64,000 nt of DNA. It comes from Bacillota bacterium. GTDB lineage: Bacteria > Bacillota > Clostridia > Acetivibrionales > JANLFN01. The position numbers were made by a program, and so were the translations under genes. Below, one piece after another: positions 44,126-51,674 of the stretch (within the stretch, counting starts at the first letter, position 1; every line of letters begins with the position of its first letter). The notes under the pieces were generated by a model. It did no database searches. It saw only the letters and a list, made by a program, of their open reading frames with translations, and was not told where the DNA came from. Location: contig JAEZTC010000004.1 of NCBI GenBank assembly GCA_023421675.1, positions 124,001 to 188,000 on the forward strand, read 5' to 3'.

Positions 44126-45022
44126 ATGGTTGAATGTGAAGATCTTGTTAAAATTTATAAAAATGCTGAAATTGAAGTTGTAGCACTTCAAGGGCTTGAT
44201 CTTGTTATTGAAGACGGAGAACTCATGTGCATTATCGGAAACAGCGGCAGCGGTAAATCTACGCTTCTGAATATGCTCGGAGGATTGGACCGCCCGACTA
44301 CCGGCAGGCTATCCGTTGATGGAATTGATCTTCTTAAGCTGGACAAAAAACAAATGGTTAAATATAAGCGTCACACAGTAGGTTTTGTGTGGCAAAACAA
44401 TGCAAGAAACCTAATTCCCTATCTTACGGCTCTTGAAAATGTAGAGCTTCCAATGATGATTGCTGGTAAATTCAATAAAACAAGGGCTTTAGAGCTCCTT
44501 GATACTGTAGGAATGACACACAGAAACAACAGTACATTAAGCCAGCTATCAGGAGGTGAACAGCAGCGAGTTGCTATAGCTATTGCCCTTGCCAATAATC
44601 CAAAGCTTCTGCTTGCTGATGAACCTACAGGAGCTGTGGATTCCAAAACTGCTTCATACATACTGGATATTTTCAGAGAATTGAACACATCCCTAGGTCT
44701 TACAATTGTAATAGTTACTCATGACAGGCAGTTATCAAAGAAAGTTAACCGTGTTGTAGCAATAAGGGATGGAAGAACAAGCAGCGAGTTTATACGTAAG
44801 AAAAGTTACGCAGACGAATTGGCAGAAATTGCTGCTGGCATGCAGCTTGAAGCTGAAGAATCCCAGGAGGAACTTGTAATACTTGATAAGACTGGAAGGA
44901 TTCAATTACCCAAGACTTACCTTGAAACTATGGGATTCAATAAGATGCTAAAGGTGGAAATTGAAGATGACAGGATCATTTTACGCCATCCGGATAACCT
45001 AAAAAATCCGGAGGTCGGTTAA
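44126..45022 (+). CDS. MacB/LolD-type ABC ATPase 2 with AbrB-like C-terminal tail
   Basis: 298 residues. Residues 1-225 are an intact ABC ATPase (GNSGSGKSTLL, LSGGEQQRVAIA, LLLADEPTGAVD, VTHDRQ). The tail (~247-298) reads VILDKTGRIQLPKTYLETMG then KMLKVEIEDDRIIL, the swapped-hairpin AbrB/SpoVT/MazE pattern, a DNA-binding or dimerisation fold rarely seen on ABC ATPases. It follows ATPase 1 by 47 bp. The two ATPases may form a heterodimer, each serving one permease, or the tail may couple transport to gene control. Confidence 0.88.
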   Translation: MVECEDLVKIYKNAEIEVVALQGLDLVIEDGELMCIIGNSGSGKSTLLNMLGGLDRPTTGRLSVDGIDLLKLDKKQMVKYKRHTVGFVWQNNARNLIPYLTALENVELPMMIAGKFNKTRALELLDTVGMTHRNNSTLSQLSGGEQQRVAIAIALANNPKLLLADEPTGAVDSKTASYILDIFRELNTSLGLTIVIVTHDRQLSKKVNRVVAIRDGRTSSEFIRKKSYADELAEIAAGMQLEAEESQEELVILDKTGRIQLPKTYLETMGFNKMLKVEIEDDRIILRHPDNLKNPEVG

Positions 45023-45086
45023 TTAAGATATTAACTATAGTCTTTTTAAGTTTTAAAAAGCAGTATTGTAAAGGAGTTTTAGTATC

Positions 45087-45746
45087 ATGAAATCAAAAAT
45101 AGAAAAAATGTGTTTATTTATTATTTCAATTTGTTTAGTTACTTCTGCACTGGTAGCCTGTGGAAAGCCCAGCGCCGCATCATTAGGTATTGAGAGACCG
45201 ACAAATTGTATTATGATAGCCTATGAAGAACTTGGACTTGGTGTGTATGGCTCCATTGAAACCAACGAGGATAATAATACTGCACAAATAGAAATTAATA
45301 CGGCAGATCTATCAAAAATAAAAGTAGGCTACAGCATATCACAAGGAAAAATCCAATCAAAAAAAAATATTGGTACCGTAAAAAGCCTACCCGACCCGGC
45401 AACTGTAGCTTCTGACAGTAAGTGTATTATTGAGGCGACACTTAAGGATAATGTTTATATAAACCCTGTAACAGGAAATCTTACAAAACCAAGTGCTACT
45501 ATAAACCTGCCCCCAAGAAATAATTATTGGTGTATATTCAACAGTTCTATACAGGATGGAAATGATGGCAAAAAGTATGTTTGGGCAGCAAAAAATAAGG
45601 ATATGAATTCCGTACTTGAAGAAGATTGGCAGCTTACAGAAGTAAAAACAGGTGAAACTGACGATTTTAGGACTGAAGTAATAAGTGGGCTGAAGCCGGG
45701 TGATTTGGTAATGACTCCATTCTCTGCGAACGATATATATCAGTAA
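45087..45746 (+). CDS. Adaptor-domain lipoprotein 1 of tandem family
   Basis: 219 residues. Lipobox ALVACG (Cys25), then the family tag KPSAASLGIERP. Mature part: beta-barrel-like half (IEINTADLSKIKVGYSI, then KSLPDPATVASDSKCIIEA) and a membrane-proximal-like half (IQDGNDGKKYVWAAK, then LTEVKTGETDDFRTEVISGL). The same order is seen in the C-terminal third of MacA/HlyD adaptors, but the helical hairpin and lipoyl domain are missing. It is the most divergent copy and the first of six. AAAGGAG precedes the ATG. Function inferred: accessory piece of the transporter or a cargo/antibiotic trap outside the membrane. Confidence 0.8.
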   Translation: MKSKIEKMCLFIISICLVTSALVACGKPSAASLGIERPTNCIMIAYEELGLGVYGSIETNEDNNTAQIEINTADLSKIKVGYSISQGKIQSKKNIGTVKSLPDPATVASDSKCIIEATLKDNVYINPVTGNLTKPSATINLPPRNNYWCIFNSSIQDGNDGKKYVWAAKNKDMNSVLEEDWQLTEVKTGETDDFRTEVISGLKPGDLVMTPFSANDIYQ

Positions 45747-45777
45747 TTTTTCATACAAATTTAGGAGGCTTCAAATT

Positions 45778-46413
45778 ATGAATACTTTAAAAAAAATATT
45801 TTTACTTACAGTATCCCTTTGCATGATTTTGACAACATTAACAGCCTGCGGGAAACCAAGTCCTGCTTCATTGGGTATTGAAAAGCCTTTATCAGGTTGT
45901 GCTCTCCCAATAAAAAATTTAGGGCTGTCGGTTTATGGTAATGCTAAAATCGACCCAGCCAACAAGATAGCCAGTATAGAAATTGAAACATCGGATCTGT
46001 CTAAAATAAAAGCAGGATATAAAGTTAGACTTACTCTTGATACAATATGTAGCTATAATGGCGAAGTTAACAGCCTTCCGGATACAAATACCATTAAAGA
46101 CAGCAGTACTTGCACAATTGAAGCTGTATTGGATGCTGATAGTAACATAGATCTATCGGAAAATACAAAATATGATGCTATAATATATCTTCCCTCAAAA
46201 GATGGCATTTGGGTTGTGGACTCCATGTGTATCGAGGATGGCAACAACAGCAAGAAATATGCATGGGTATCAAAAAAAGGCCCTGAGGAAGTGGATTTTA
46301 GTAAACTAAACTGGGAATTGGTAGAAGTTAAGACAGGCGAAACGGATGGAAAAAGAATAGAAGTCATAGAAGGTCTTAAAGGATACAAAGCAATATTTAT
46401 GCAGATAAAATAG
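45778..46413 (+). CDS. Adaptor-domain lipoprotein 2 of tandem family
   Basis: 211 residues. Lipobox LTACG (Cys24), tag KPSPASLGIEKP. Same two-half layout: IEIETSDLSKIKAGYKVRL in the barrel half, DGIWVVDSMCIEDGNNSKKY and LVEVKTGETDGKRIEVIEGL in the membrane-proximal half. AGGAGGC precedes the ATG; 31 bp after copy 1. No enzyme motif is visible. Confidence 0.8.
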   Translation: MNTLKKIFLLTVSLCMILTTLTACGKPSPASLGIEKPLSGCALPIKNLGLSVYGNAKIDPANKIASIEIETSDLSKIKAGYKVRLTLDTICSYNGEVNSLPDTNTIKDSSTCTIEAVLDADSNIDLSENTKYDAIIYLPSKDGIWVVDSMCIEDGNNSKKYAWVSKKGPEEVDFSKLNWELVEVKTGETDGKRIEVIEGLKGYKAIFMQIK

Positions 46414-46502
46414 ACATTTATAGGCATATCTGGCCTACGAGTAGGATATGAAAGGCGTAAAATAATAAATCATTATTTTATTCAGAAAGGATATTAATTC
46501 AT

Positions 46503-47147
46503 ATGGGAAAATTCAGAAAATATTTTTCATTAATAATATCAGCTTGCTTGTTTCTATCATGCTTAACAGCCTGCGGAAAACCAAGCCCTGCATCATTGGG
46601 TATTGAAAAACCTGGAAGCGGCGGCCTTGATCCAATAGAATTCAGAGGACTCGCTGTTTACGGTAATGCTAAAATCAATTCAGCCAGTAGAATAGCCAGT
46701 ATAGAAATTGAAACATCAAAGCTTTCTAAAATTAAAGAAGGTTATAAAGTTAACGTATATCTTGATTCAGCAATTAGCTACAATGGTTTAGTTAAAGGTC
46801 TTCCGGATACAAATAACATAGGTGACAACAGTACATGCACAATCGAAGCTGCTCTGGATACTGATAGTGACTTGGATCTTTCGGATGATACAGAATATTC
46901 TGCTCGTATATATCTACCCGCTAAAGACGGCATTTGGGTTGTGTACCGCGAATGTATTGAAGATGGTAATGACGACAAGAAATATGCATGGGTATCTAAA
47001 AAGAGTCCCGCCGAAACACAGAATAATATCGACAGCTTTGAACTAGTAGAAGTTAAGACAGGCGAAACGGATGGTAAAAGTATAGAAATTACTGAAGGTC
47101 TTAAAGGATTTAAAACGATATTTTATGCATTAAAAAACATGAAGTAG
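46503..47147 (+). CDS. Adaptor-domain lipoprotein 3 of tandem family
   Basis: 214 residues, closest by eye to copy 2. Lipobox LTACG, tag KPSPASLGIEKP, IEIETSKLSKIKEGYKVNV and DGIWVVYRECIEDGNDDKKY. GAAAGGA precedes the ATG. The 90-bp gap before it has no visible regulatory site. Confidence 0.8.
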   Translation: MGKFRKYFSLIISACLFLSCLTACGKPSPASLGIEKPGSGGLDPIEFRGLAVYGNAKINSASRIASIEIETSKLSKIKEGYKVNVYLDSAISYNGLVKGLPDTNNIGDNSTCTIEAALDTDSDLDLSDDTEYSARIYLPAKDGIWVVYRECIEDGNDDKKYAWVSKKSPAETQNNIDSFELVEVKTGETDGKSIEITEGLKGFKTIFYALKNMK

Positions 47148-47197
47148 GGTGGCAGATTAGACGTTTTAAAGTCATATATCTCCTACCAGTGTAATAA

Positions 47198-47241
47198 GAA
47201 AGGGCTTAAAGAGTTCCGTGCTGTATATCAGTCGTAAACAG
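47198..47241 (+). pseudogene. Relic of a further lipoprotein gene (3' end)
   Basis: AGGGCTTAAAGAGTTCCGTG and CTGTATATCAGTCGTAAACA match the 3' end of copy 5 (AGGGCTTAAAGGTTTCCATACTGTATATGTCGGTCGTAAACA in pieces). The spacer after it (47242-47306, GCAAAAGCTAGTTGAGA and CATAAGTAATTTA) also matches the spacers after copies 4 and 5. A seventh copy was therefore lost by deletion, leaving only its end. Confidence 0.65.
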
Positions 47242-47306
47242 CCATAGCAAAAGCTAGTTGAGATAACCATAAGTAATTTAGTTTTAAGTAGGGGGAGTAA
47301 GTTGTC

Positions 47307-47948
47307 ATGAGAAAACTGACCAAATATTTTTTGTTAGTAATATCCTGTTGTTTATTTCTAACATCATTAACAGCCTGCGGGAAACCAAGTCCTGCTTCTT
47401 TGGGTATTGAAAGCCCTTCTGGAGGCGGACCTATACCATTGGGTTCTGAAGGGCTATCTGTTTATGGCACAGGTAAAATCAATGCAACCAATAAAACTGC
47501 AAAGATCGAAATCGAATCATCTAAGCTGTCCAAAATAAAAATAGGTGATGGCGTTATTCTCCTTGATCGCGTTATTGGCAGGTTAGACGCTACAGTAAGC
47601 AGTATCCCCGATGATCAAACCGTTGGTAATGATACTACGTGTATAATTGAAGCTACACTTGATTACATTGGTAACGATTTAAACAATTCACAAAATATAG
47701 AGATGGATGCTGTAATAAACCTTCCTGCGAAAGACGGTGTCTGGGTAGTGCAAAAAAACTGCATTTATGAAGGTAATAACGATAAAAAGTATGTATGGGC
47801 ATCGAAAAAAAATTCAGAAGAAATTGGATCAGATAAAGATGCATGGGAGCTGGTAGAGGTTAAAACAGGTGAAACTAGTGGTTTTATGATAGAAGTCACA
47901 GAAGGGCTTAAAGGTTTCCATACTGTATATAACAATAATAAATGGTAA
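47307..47948 (+). CDS. Adaptor-domain lipoprotein 4 of tandem family
   Basis: 213 residues. Lipobox LTACG, tag KPSPASLGIESP. Barrel half IEIESSKLSKIKIGDGVILL, membrane-proximal half DGVWVVQKNCIYEGNNDKKY and LVEVKTGETSGFMIEVTEGL. Nearly identical in its middle part to copy 5 (707 bp downstream), so the duplication is recent. GGGGGAG precedes the ATG. Confidence 0.8.
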   Translation: MRKLTKYFLLVISCCLFLTSLTACGKPSPASLGIESPSGGGPIPLGSEGLSVYGTGKINATNKTAKIEIESSKLSKIKIGDGVILLDRVIGRLDATVSSIPDDQTVGNDTTCIIEATLDYIGNDLNNSQNIEMDAVINLPAKDGVWVVQKNCIYEGNNDKKYVWASKKNSEEIGSDKDAWELVEVKTGETSGFMIEVTEGLKGFHTVYNNNKW

Positions 47949-48013
47949 CTCTAGCAAAAGCTATTTTAGATGAGCCACGAGTAATTTATTATAAGTAAGG
48001 AGAATAAATTAGC

Positions 48014-48655
48014 ATGAGAAAATTAAAAAAATATTTTTTGTTAGTAATATCCTGTTGTTTGTTTCTAACCTCATTAACAGCTTGCGGAAAACCAAGCCCT
48101 GCATCACTAGGTATTGAAAACCCTTCTGTAGGTGGATTTATGCAATTAGGTTTTTATGGACTATCTGTTTATGGTATCGGCAAAATCAATGCAGCCAATA
48201 AAACTGCAAAGATCGAAATCGAATCATCTAAGCTGTCTAAAATAAAAATAGGTGATGGCGTTATTCTCCTTGATCGCGTTATTGGCAGGTTAGACGCTAC
48301 AGTAAGTAGTATCCCCGATGATAAAACCGTTGGTAACGATACTACATGTACAATTGAAGCTACACTTGACTATAATGGTTATGACTTAAGCAATTCAGAA
48401 AATATAGAGATGAAAGCTACAATAAACCTTCCTGCGAAAGACGGCGTCTGGTTAGTGGACAAAAGGTGCATTGAGGAAGGTAATAACGATAAAAAGTATG
48501 TATGGGCAACAAAGAAAAATCCAGAAGAAATAGGAATTAATGAAGAAGGATGGGAGTTGGTAGAGGTTAAAACAGGTGAAACTGATGGTAAAGATATAGA
48601 AGTTACAGAAGGGCTTAAAGGTTTCCATACTGTATATGTCGGTCGTAAACAATAA
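48014..48655 (+). CDS. Adaptor-domain lipoprotein 5 of tandem family
   Basis: 213 residues. Lipobox LTACG, tag KPSPASLGIENP; IEIESSKLSKIKIGDGVILL is identical to copy 4, while the loop after the tag (SVGGFMQLGFYG) and KKNPEEIGINEEGWE differ. Differences cluster in two surface-like loops. AAGGAG precedes the ATG. Confidence 0.8.
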   Translation: MRKLKKYFLLVISCCLFLTSLTACGKPSPASLGIENPSVGGFMQLGFYGLSVYGIGKINAANKTAKIEIESSKLSKIKIGDGVILLDRVIGRLDATVSSIPDDKTVGNDTTCTIEATLDYNGYDLSNSENIEMKATINLPAKDGVWLVDKRCIEEGNNDKKYVWATKKNPEEIGINEEGWELVEVKTGETDGKDIEVTEGLKGFHTVYVGRKQ

Positions 48656-48717
48656 CTCTGGCAAAAGCTGCTTGAGACACCCATAAGTAACTTAAATTTA
48701 AGTAGGGAGAAGTAATT

Positions 48718-49380
48718 GTGAGAAAATTAAACAAATTATTTTTGTTAGTAATATTCAGTTGTTTGTTTCTGACCTCAATAACAGCTTGCGGAAAACCAAG
48801 CCCTGCATCACTAGGTATTGCAAAACCTAAAATTGGTGTCTGCATTCCAGTAGGCAATAGGGGACTCTCTGTTTATGGTACGGGCAAAATCAATGCCGGT
48901 AAAACCATGCAGATAGAAATTGATTCATCACAATTGCCTAAAATCAAAGCAGGCTACTCGGTTACTCTTAATTCTGCAGAACTGAATATAGACCTTGCTG
49001 GAAAGGTTAAAAGCCTTCCTGATAACAACGCCGTCGGAGACAGCAGTAAATGCACAATTGAAGCAGCTCTGGAAGAGGACGGTGGCTCAAACCCAAATGT
49101 ATATGAAAATGTATTAATGGATGCAGTAATAAGCCTTCCTGCAAAGGATGGTGTCTGGGTAGTGGACAAAAAGTGCGTTGAGGATGGTAATGATGATAAG
49201 CAGTATGCCTGGGTATCCATGAAGAATTCCTCAGAAGCCAAAGCTACTGATGACATCTGGGAGTTAGTAGAGATTAAAACAGGCGAAACCGACGGAACAA
49301 GGATCGAAGTGACACAAGGACTTAAAGGTTTTAACTCAATATTGCTCCGTATGTCCGACTGGGAAAATACGCTAAATTAA
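48718..49380 (+). CDS. Adaptor-domain lipoprotein 6 of tandem family
   Basis: 220 residues, GTG start after AGGGAG. Lipobox ITACG, tag KPSPASLGIAKP. IEIDSSQLPKIKAGYSVTL is closest to the module fused to sensor C (SSQLPRIKKGS), so this copy may be the source of, or derived from, that fusion. Ends GLKGFNSILLRMSDW. Last gene of the island, with a terminator 54 bp later. Confidence 0.8.
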   Translation: MRKLNKLFLLVIFSCLFLTSITACGKPSPASLGIAKPKIGVCIPVGNRGLSVYGTGKINAGKTMQIEIDSSQLPKIKAGYSVTLNSAELNIDLAGKVKSLPDNNAVGDSSKCTIEAALEEDGGSNPNVYENVLMDAVISLPAKDGVWVVDKKCVEDGNDDKQYAWVSMKNSSEAKATDDIWELVEIKTGETDGTRIEVTQGLKGFNSILLRMSDWENTLN

Positions 49381-49433
49381 TAATGCTATTGCAAACAATA
49401 TGAAATTCAAATATACTTCATTGCAAAATATAA

Positions 49434-49462
49434 AACCGGATGCCTACAAATGCAATCCGGTT
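49434..49462. terminator. Terminator closing the island, bidirectional
   Basis: AACCGGAT-GC / GC-A-TCCGGTT stem with T-rich 3' side (TTCTTATATTT) on the plus strand and A/T-rich sequence on the other. Confidence 0.65.
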
Positions 49463-49483
49463 CTTATATTTAATATAATTAGT

Positions 49484-49945
49484 TTACCCTGCAAAGCCAA
49501 AAATCCCATTAAGTTCTCTTGTAATTTCATCTTCCTGTTTTTGATCCAAACCGAATTTACCTACTATCTTCTTTATAATTTCAGCCAGCTTCATTGGATC
49601 AGCCATATCGTTAGGATCTATGTTTAATTCCTTCATAACCGAAATCAGTAAGCCCTTAGGTATGCCAAGATACTTTGAAAGCCAGTCTAATGCAGCATCC
49701 ACTTTCTTTTTTGTTTCAGCCATTTTATCTAAATCTACATGTTCAATCTTTGATTTGACAATGTTCCTAAAGCTTTCAACCGGATCTAATTTCTGTGTTT
49801 TTTCTTCGATTTCACCATTGTTCATCAATCCGGCAAGGACATCACCAAAAGAGGTTCCTTCTATTGAAGCACCCTGCTTCTGCCGGCTTACTCCAGCAAG
49901 GCTTGCACTGCCGGTCATAAATTGTGTATTGTTAATATTGACCAC
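49484..49945 (-). CDS. Unknown soluble helical protein
   Basis: 153 residues, GTG start (49945) with a weak GGGAAG. I do not recognise a domain. A Ser/Gly/Gln-rich start (TGSASLAGVSRQKQG, then FGDVLAGLMNNGE) resembles the N-termini of flagellar hook-length or secreted proteins. The rest is helical: AALDWLSKYLGIPKGLLISV, then PNDMADPMKLAEIIKKIVGK. No signal peptide, no membrane segment. Monocistronic, convergent with the lipoprotein cluster. Confidence 0.6.
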   Translation of the reverse strand: MVNINNTQFMTGSASLAGVSRQKQGASIEGTSFGDVLAGLMNNGEIEEKTQKLDPVESFRNIVKSKIEHVDLDKMAETKKKVDAALDWLSKYLGIPKGLLISVMKELNIDPNDMADPMKLAEIIKKIVGKFGLDQKQEDEITRELNGIFGFAG

Positions 49946-50045
49946 TTAACTTCCCACCTTGTTAAAAACATTTATTACCTCATTATAATTATCGGAGAAA
50001 GCAATAAATATCTTTATAACAATACAATAATTTCCACACGTTAAA

Positions 50046-50303
50046 TTAATTAAATATTTTTTTTGCTGCTTCTTTAATTCTGTGACAAATGCACTTTTCC
50101 CTTATGTTACATGGTTTACAATACTTGCTCCATTCATGAATTTGTAATGCTGCCATTTCATTTCCCAGTTTAGCCTCATTAAATACATAGGCAAATATAT
50201 CTTCACTTGGAATTGCTATAGTCTTCTTCTGCGTGTTACAGCTATCATATGAGTATATTTTTGCAGTAATAAGAGAAATATCTCTTTTGTTGAACTTGGC
50301 TTC
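50046..50303 (-). CDS. Unknown small Cys-rich protein
   Basis: 85 residues from the ATG at 50303, which follows CAGGAGAG (an earlier in-frame start is rejected). The C-terminal third carries CKPCNIREKCICH, five Cys/His residues that could bind zinc or an iron-sulfur cluster; it ends in a basic helix (RIKEAAKKIF). The N-terminal part is a mixed alpha/beta stretch (TIAIPSEDIFAYVFNEA). Family unknown. Confidence 0.6.
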   Translation of the reverse strand, partial: EAKFNKRDISLITAKIYSYDSCNTQKKTIAIPSEDIFAYVFNEAKLGNEMAALQIHEWSKYCKPCNIREKCICHRIKEAAKKIFN

Positions 50304-50885
50304 CATATTGTTTTCTCTCCTGCCCAAAATATGAGTTAGACTAAGTTATAAAAGCTGGTAATTTCATTGGAACTCCTAATTAAAAACAAATCATATATTA
50401 AGAAGTTTAAGCTATAGATAAACTGGAACGCACTTTTCTTACTGGGTTTTTAACCCATATATTTAAAAAGACAACTAAAAAGTTGACTTTTGACATCTTC
50501 AAAGTACAAGGAATCGTCTTGAAAAATATAATTCTAAATACACAATTTAATAAAATAAAAGCAGCAACATGCAAGCTACAATAATTGGTAATTCTGTCCT
50601 ATTACAAATATATATTACAGTGTTGTTTACCATCATTAACTGTATTTTTCGAAATTGTTCAATTATATTTAAATACAGGCTGCTTTTTATCTGCTTTTTT
50701 TATTGTATCTTTTATTCTGGATACACATCAATAGGGCATATTTCCTATTTAAATAGTTTGTTAGGCTAGAGTCAACTAGCCCTTTTTTGGGAACTTGCCT
50801 TTAAGGAATGATTTGTTATGCAATAACTGAATAAGTTAAAATAATACTATAACGGGTGAAAATCGCAGCTTATGTGGTTCGCCGA
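50304..50885. other. Intergenic stretch with small hairpins, no convincing gene
   Basis: A/T-rich. Hairpins TGGGTTTTTAACCCA (50443-50457) and CAACTAAAAAGTTG (~50473-50486), and a plus-strand terminator at 50764. A hydrophobic 66-codon frame at 50569-50769 has no ribosome binding site and ends inside the terminator hairpin; I do not call it. The orphan terminator implies a short plus-strand transcript here. Confidence 0.4.
50764..50788 (+). terminator. Orphan plus-strand terminator
   Basis: GGCTAG-AGTCAA-CTAGCC followed by CTTTTTTGG. No plus-strand gene ends here, so it may close a small RNA. Confidence 0.6.
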
Positions 50886-50916
50886 AAAACAAAAGGGGCG
50901 CCTCTTTGAAGCGCCC
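50886..50916 (-). terminator. Intrinsic terminator of the ABC transporter operon
   Basis: On the minus strand GGGCGC-TTCAAAGAG-GCGCCC is followed by CTTTTGTTTTT. Confidence 0.85.
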
Positions 50917-50933
50917 ACATTAAGTTGCAGTGG

Positions 50934-51674
50934 CTATTTGATTTCTTTCTTTCTCATATAAACTATGCTCATAACTGCAAATACTACAATATATATACCA
51001 CCTGCAAGTATAGAGTTCATCATCGTATTATCTGCCAGCTTTCCTCTCAGATTTGAAAGCTGAGTTGTCAGCAATATGTCATAAGCCGGTCTGAATGACT
51101 TAGAAACATAGGTCGCGAGCAAATCGAGAATTTGCGGCAGTCCCAGAAATAGTCCAACATATACAAAGGAAAAAACCGTACTGTTATTGAAAAAGAAAGC
51201 GAGAAAAGTTCCGACAGAAATTGCTCCTATCCATAGCGGAAGAGCAGCAACCAGCCTTATTGTACTATCGAGAATAGCACTTGTATCATTTCCTGCCCCA
51301 AAAAGCAGTATGCCGCTTGCGAAAAACACTGCCAGTATTATGACTGCAGAAACCAGTGACAGTATTGATGAAACTATAAGCTTTGAAATAACTATTTTAG
51401 TCCTTGAAACACCAAAGGATACTACATTTTTGAGAGTAAGGTTCTTTTGTTCCTCTGAGGTGGACATGTCTATCATTGCTATTACAAGGAACACAGGAAT
51501 TACTATCATCTGAACGCAAGCATCAAAAAGCACTGCAAGATTCATCCTGGGGACGTTTTCCAGCCTCACTATTACATTGGCCATTAACGCCAACAGAGCC
51601 AAAACACCGGAATATATCCATATATATGACCTGTTAAAGTTTCTGAAAAGCTCCGCCCTTATGTAATTAAGCAT
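50934..51674 (-). CDS. ABC-2 type permease (BcrB-like)
   Basis: 246 residues, ATG at 51674 after GGGAGGTGAG; an earlier in-frame start lies inside the preceding gene and lacks a ribosome binding site. Six hydrophobic segments typical of ABC-2 permeases (first IWIYSGVLALLALMANVIV; the last MNSILAGGIYIVVFAVMSIV) and the conserved EEQKNLTLKNVVSFGVSRTK cytoplasmic loop. Overlaps the ATPase gene by 8 bp, so translation is coupled. Bacitracin/lantibiotic-immunity type exporter by arrangement. Confidence 0.82.
   Translation of the reverse strand: MLNYIRAELFRNFNRSYIWIYSGVLALLALMANVIVRLENVPRMNLAVLFDACVQMIVIPVFLVIAMIDMSTSEEQKNLTLKNVVSFGVSRTKIVISKLIVSSILSLVSAVIILAVFFASGILLFGAGNDTSAILDSTIRLVAALPLWIGAISVGTFLAFFFNNSTVFSFVYVGLFLGLPQILDLLATYVSKSFRPAYDILLTTQLSNLRGKLADNTMMNSILAGGIYIVVFAVMSIVYMRKKEIK

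Larger units (their letters stand above)
47307..48717 (+). repeat. Recent 707-bp tandem duplication (gene plus spacer)
   Basis: Copies 4 and 5 start exactly 707 bp apart (47307 and 48014). Long stretches are identical or nearly so, for example 47501-47590 against 48208-48297, and the spacers after each copy are similar too. This shows that the unit duplicated is gene plus ribosome-binding-site spacer. Confidence 0.75.

Noticed and set aside
45087..49380. CRISPR or simple repeat array as the explanation of the repeated sequence
   Set aside because: The repeats are whole protein-coding genes of ~640-660 bp with lipoprotein signals, not short spaced repeats.
50569..50769. 66-codon hydrophobic frame
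   Set aside because: No ribosome binding site, composition is that of A/T-rich DNA, and it ends within a terminator stem.
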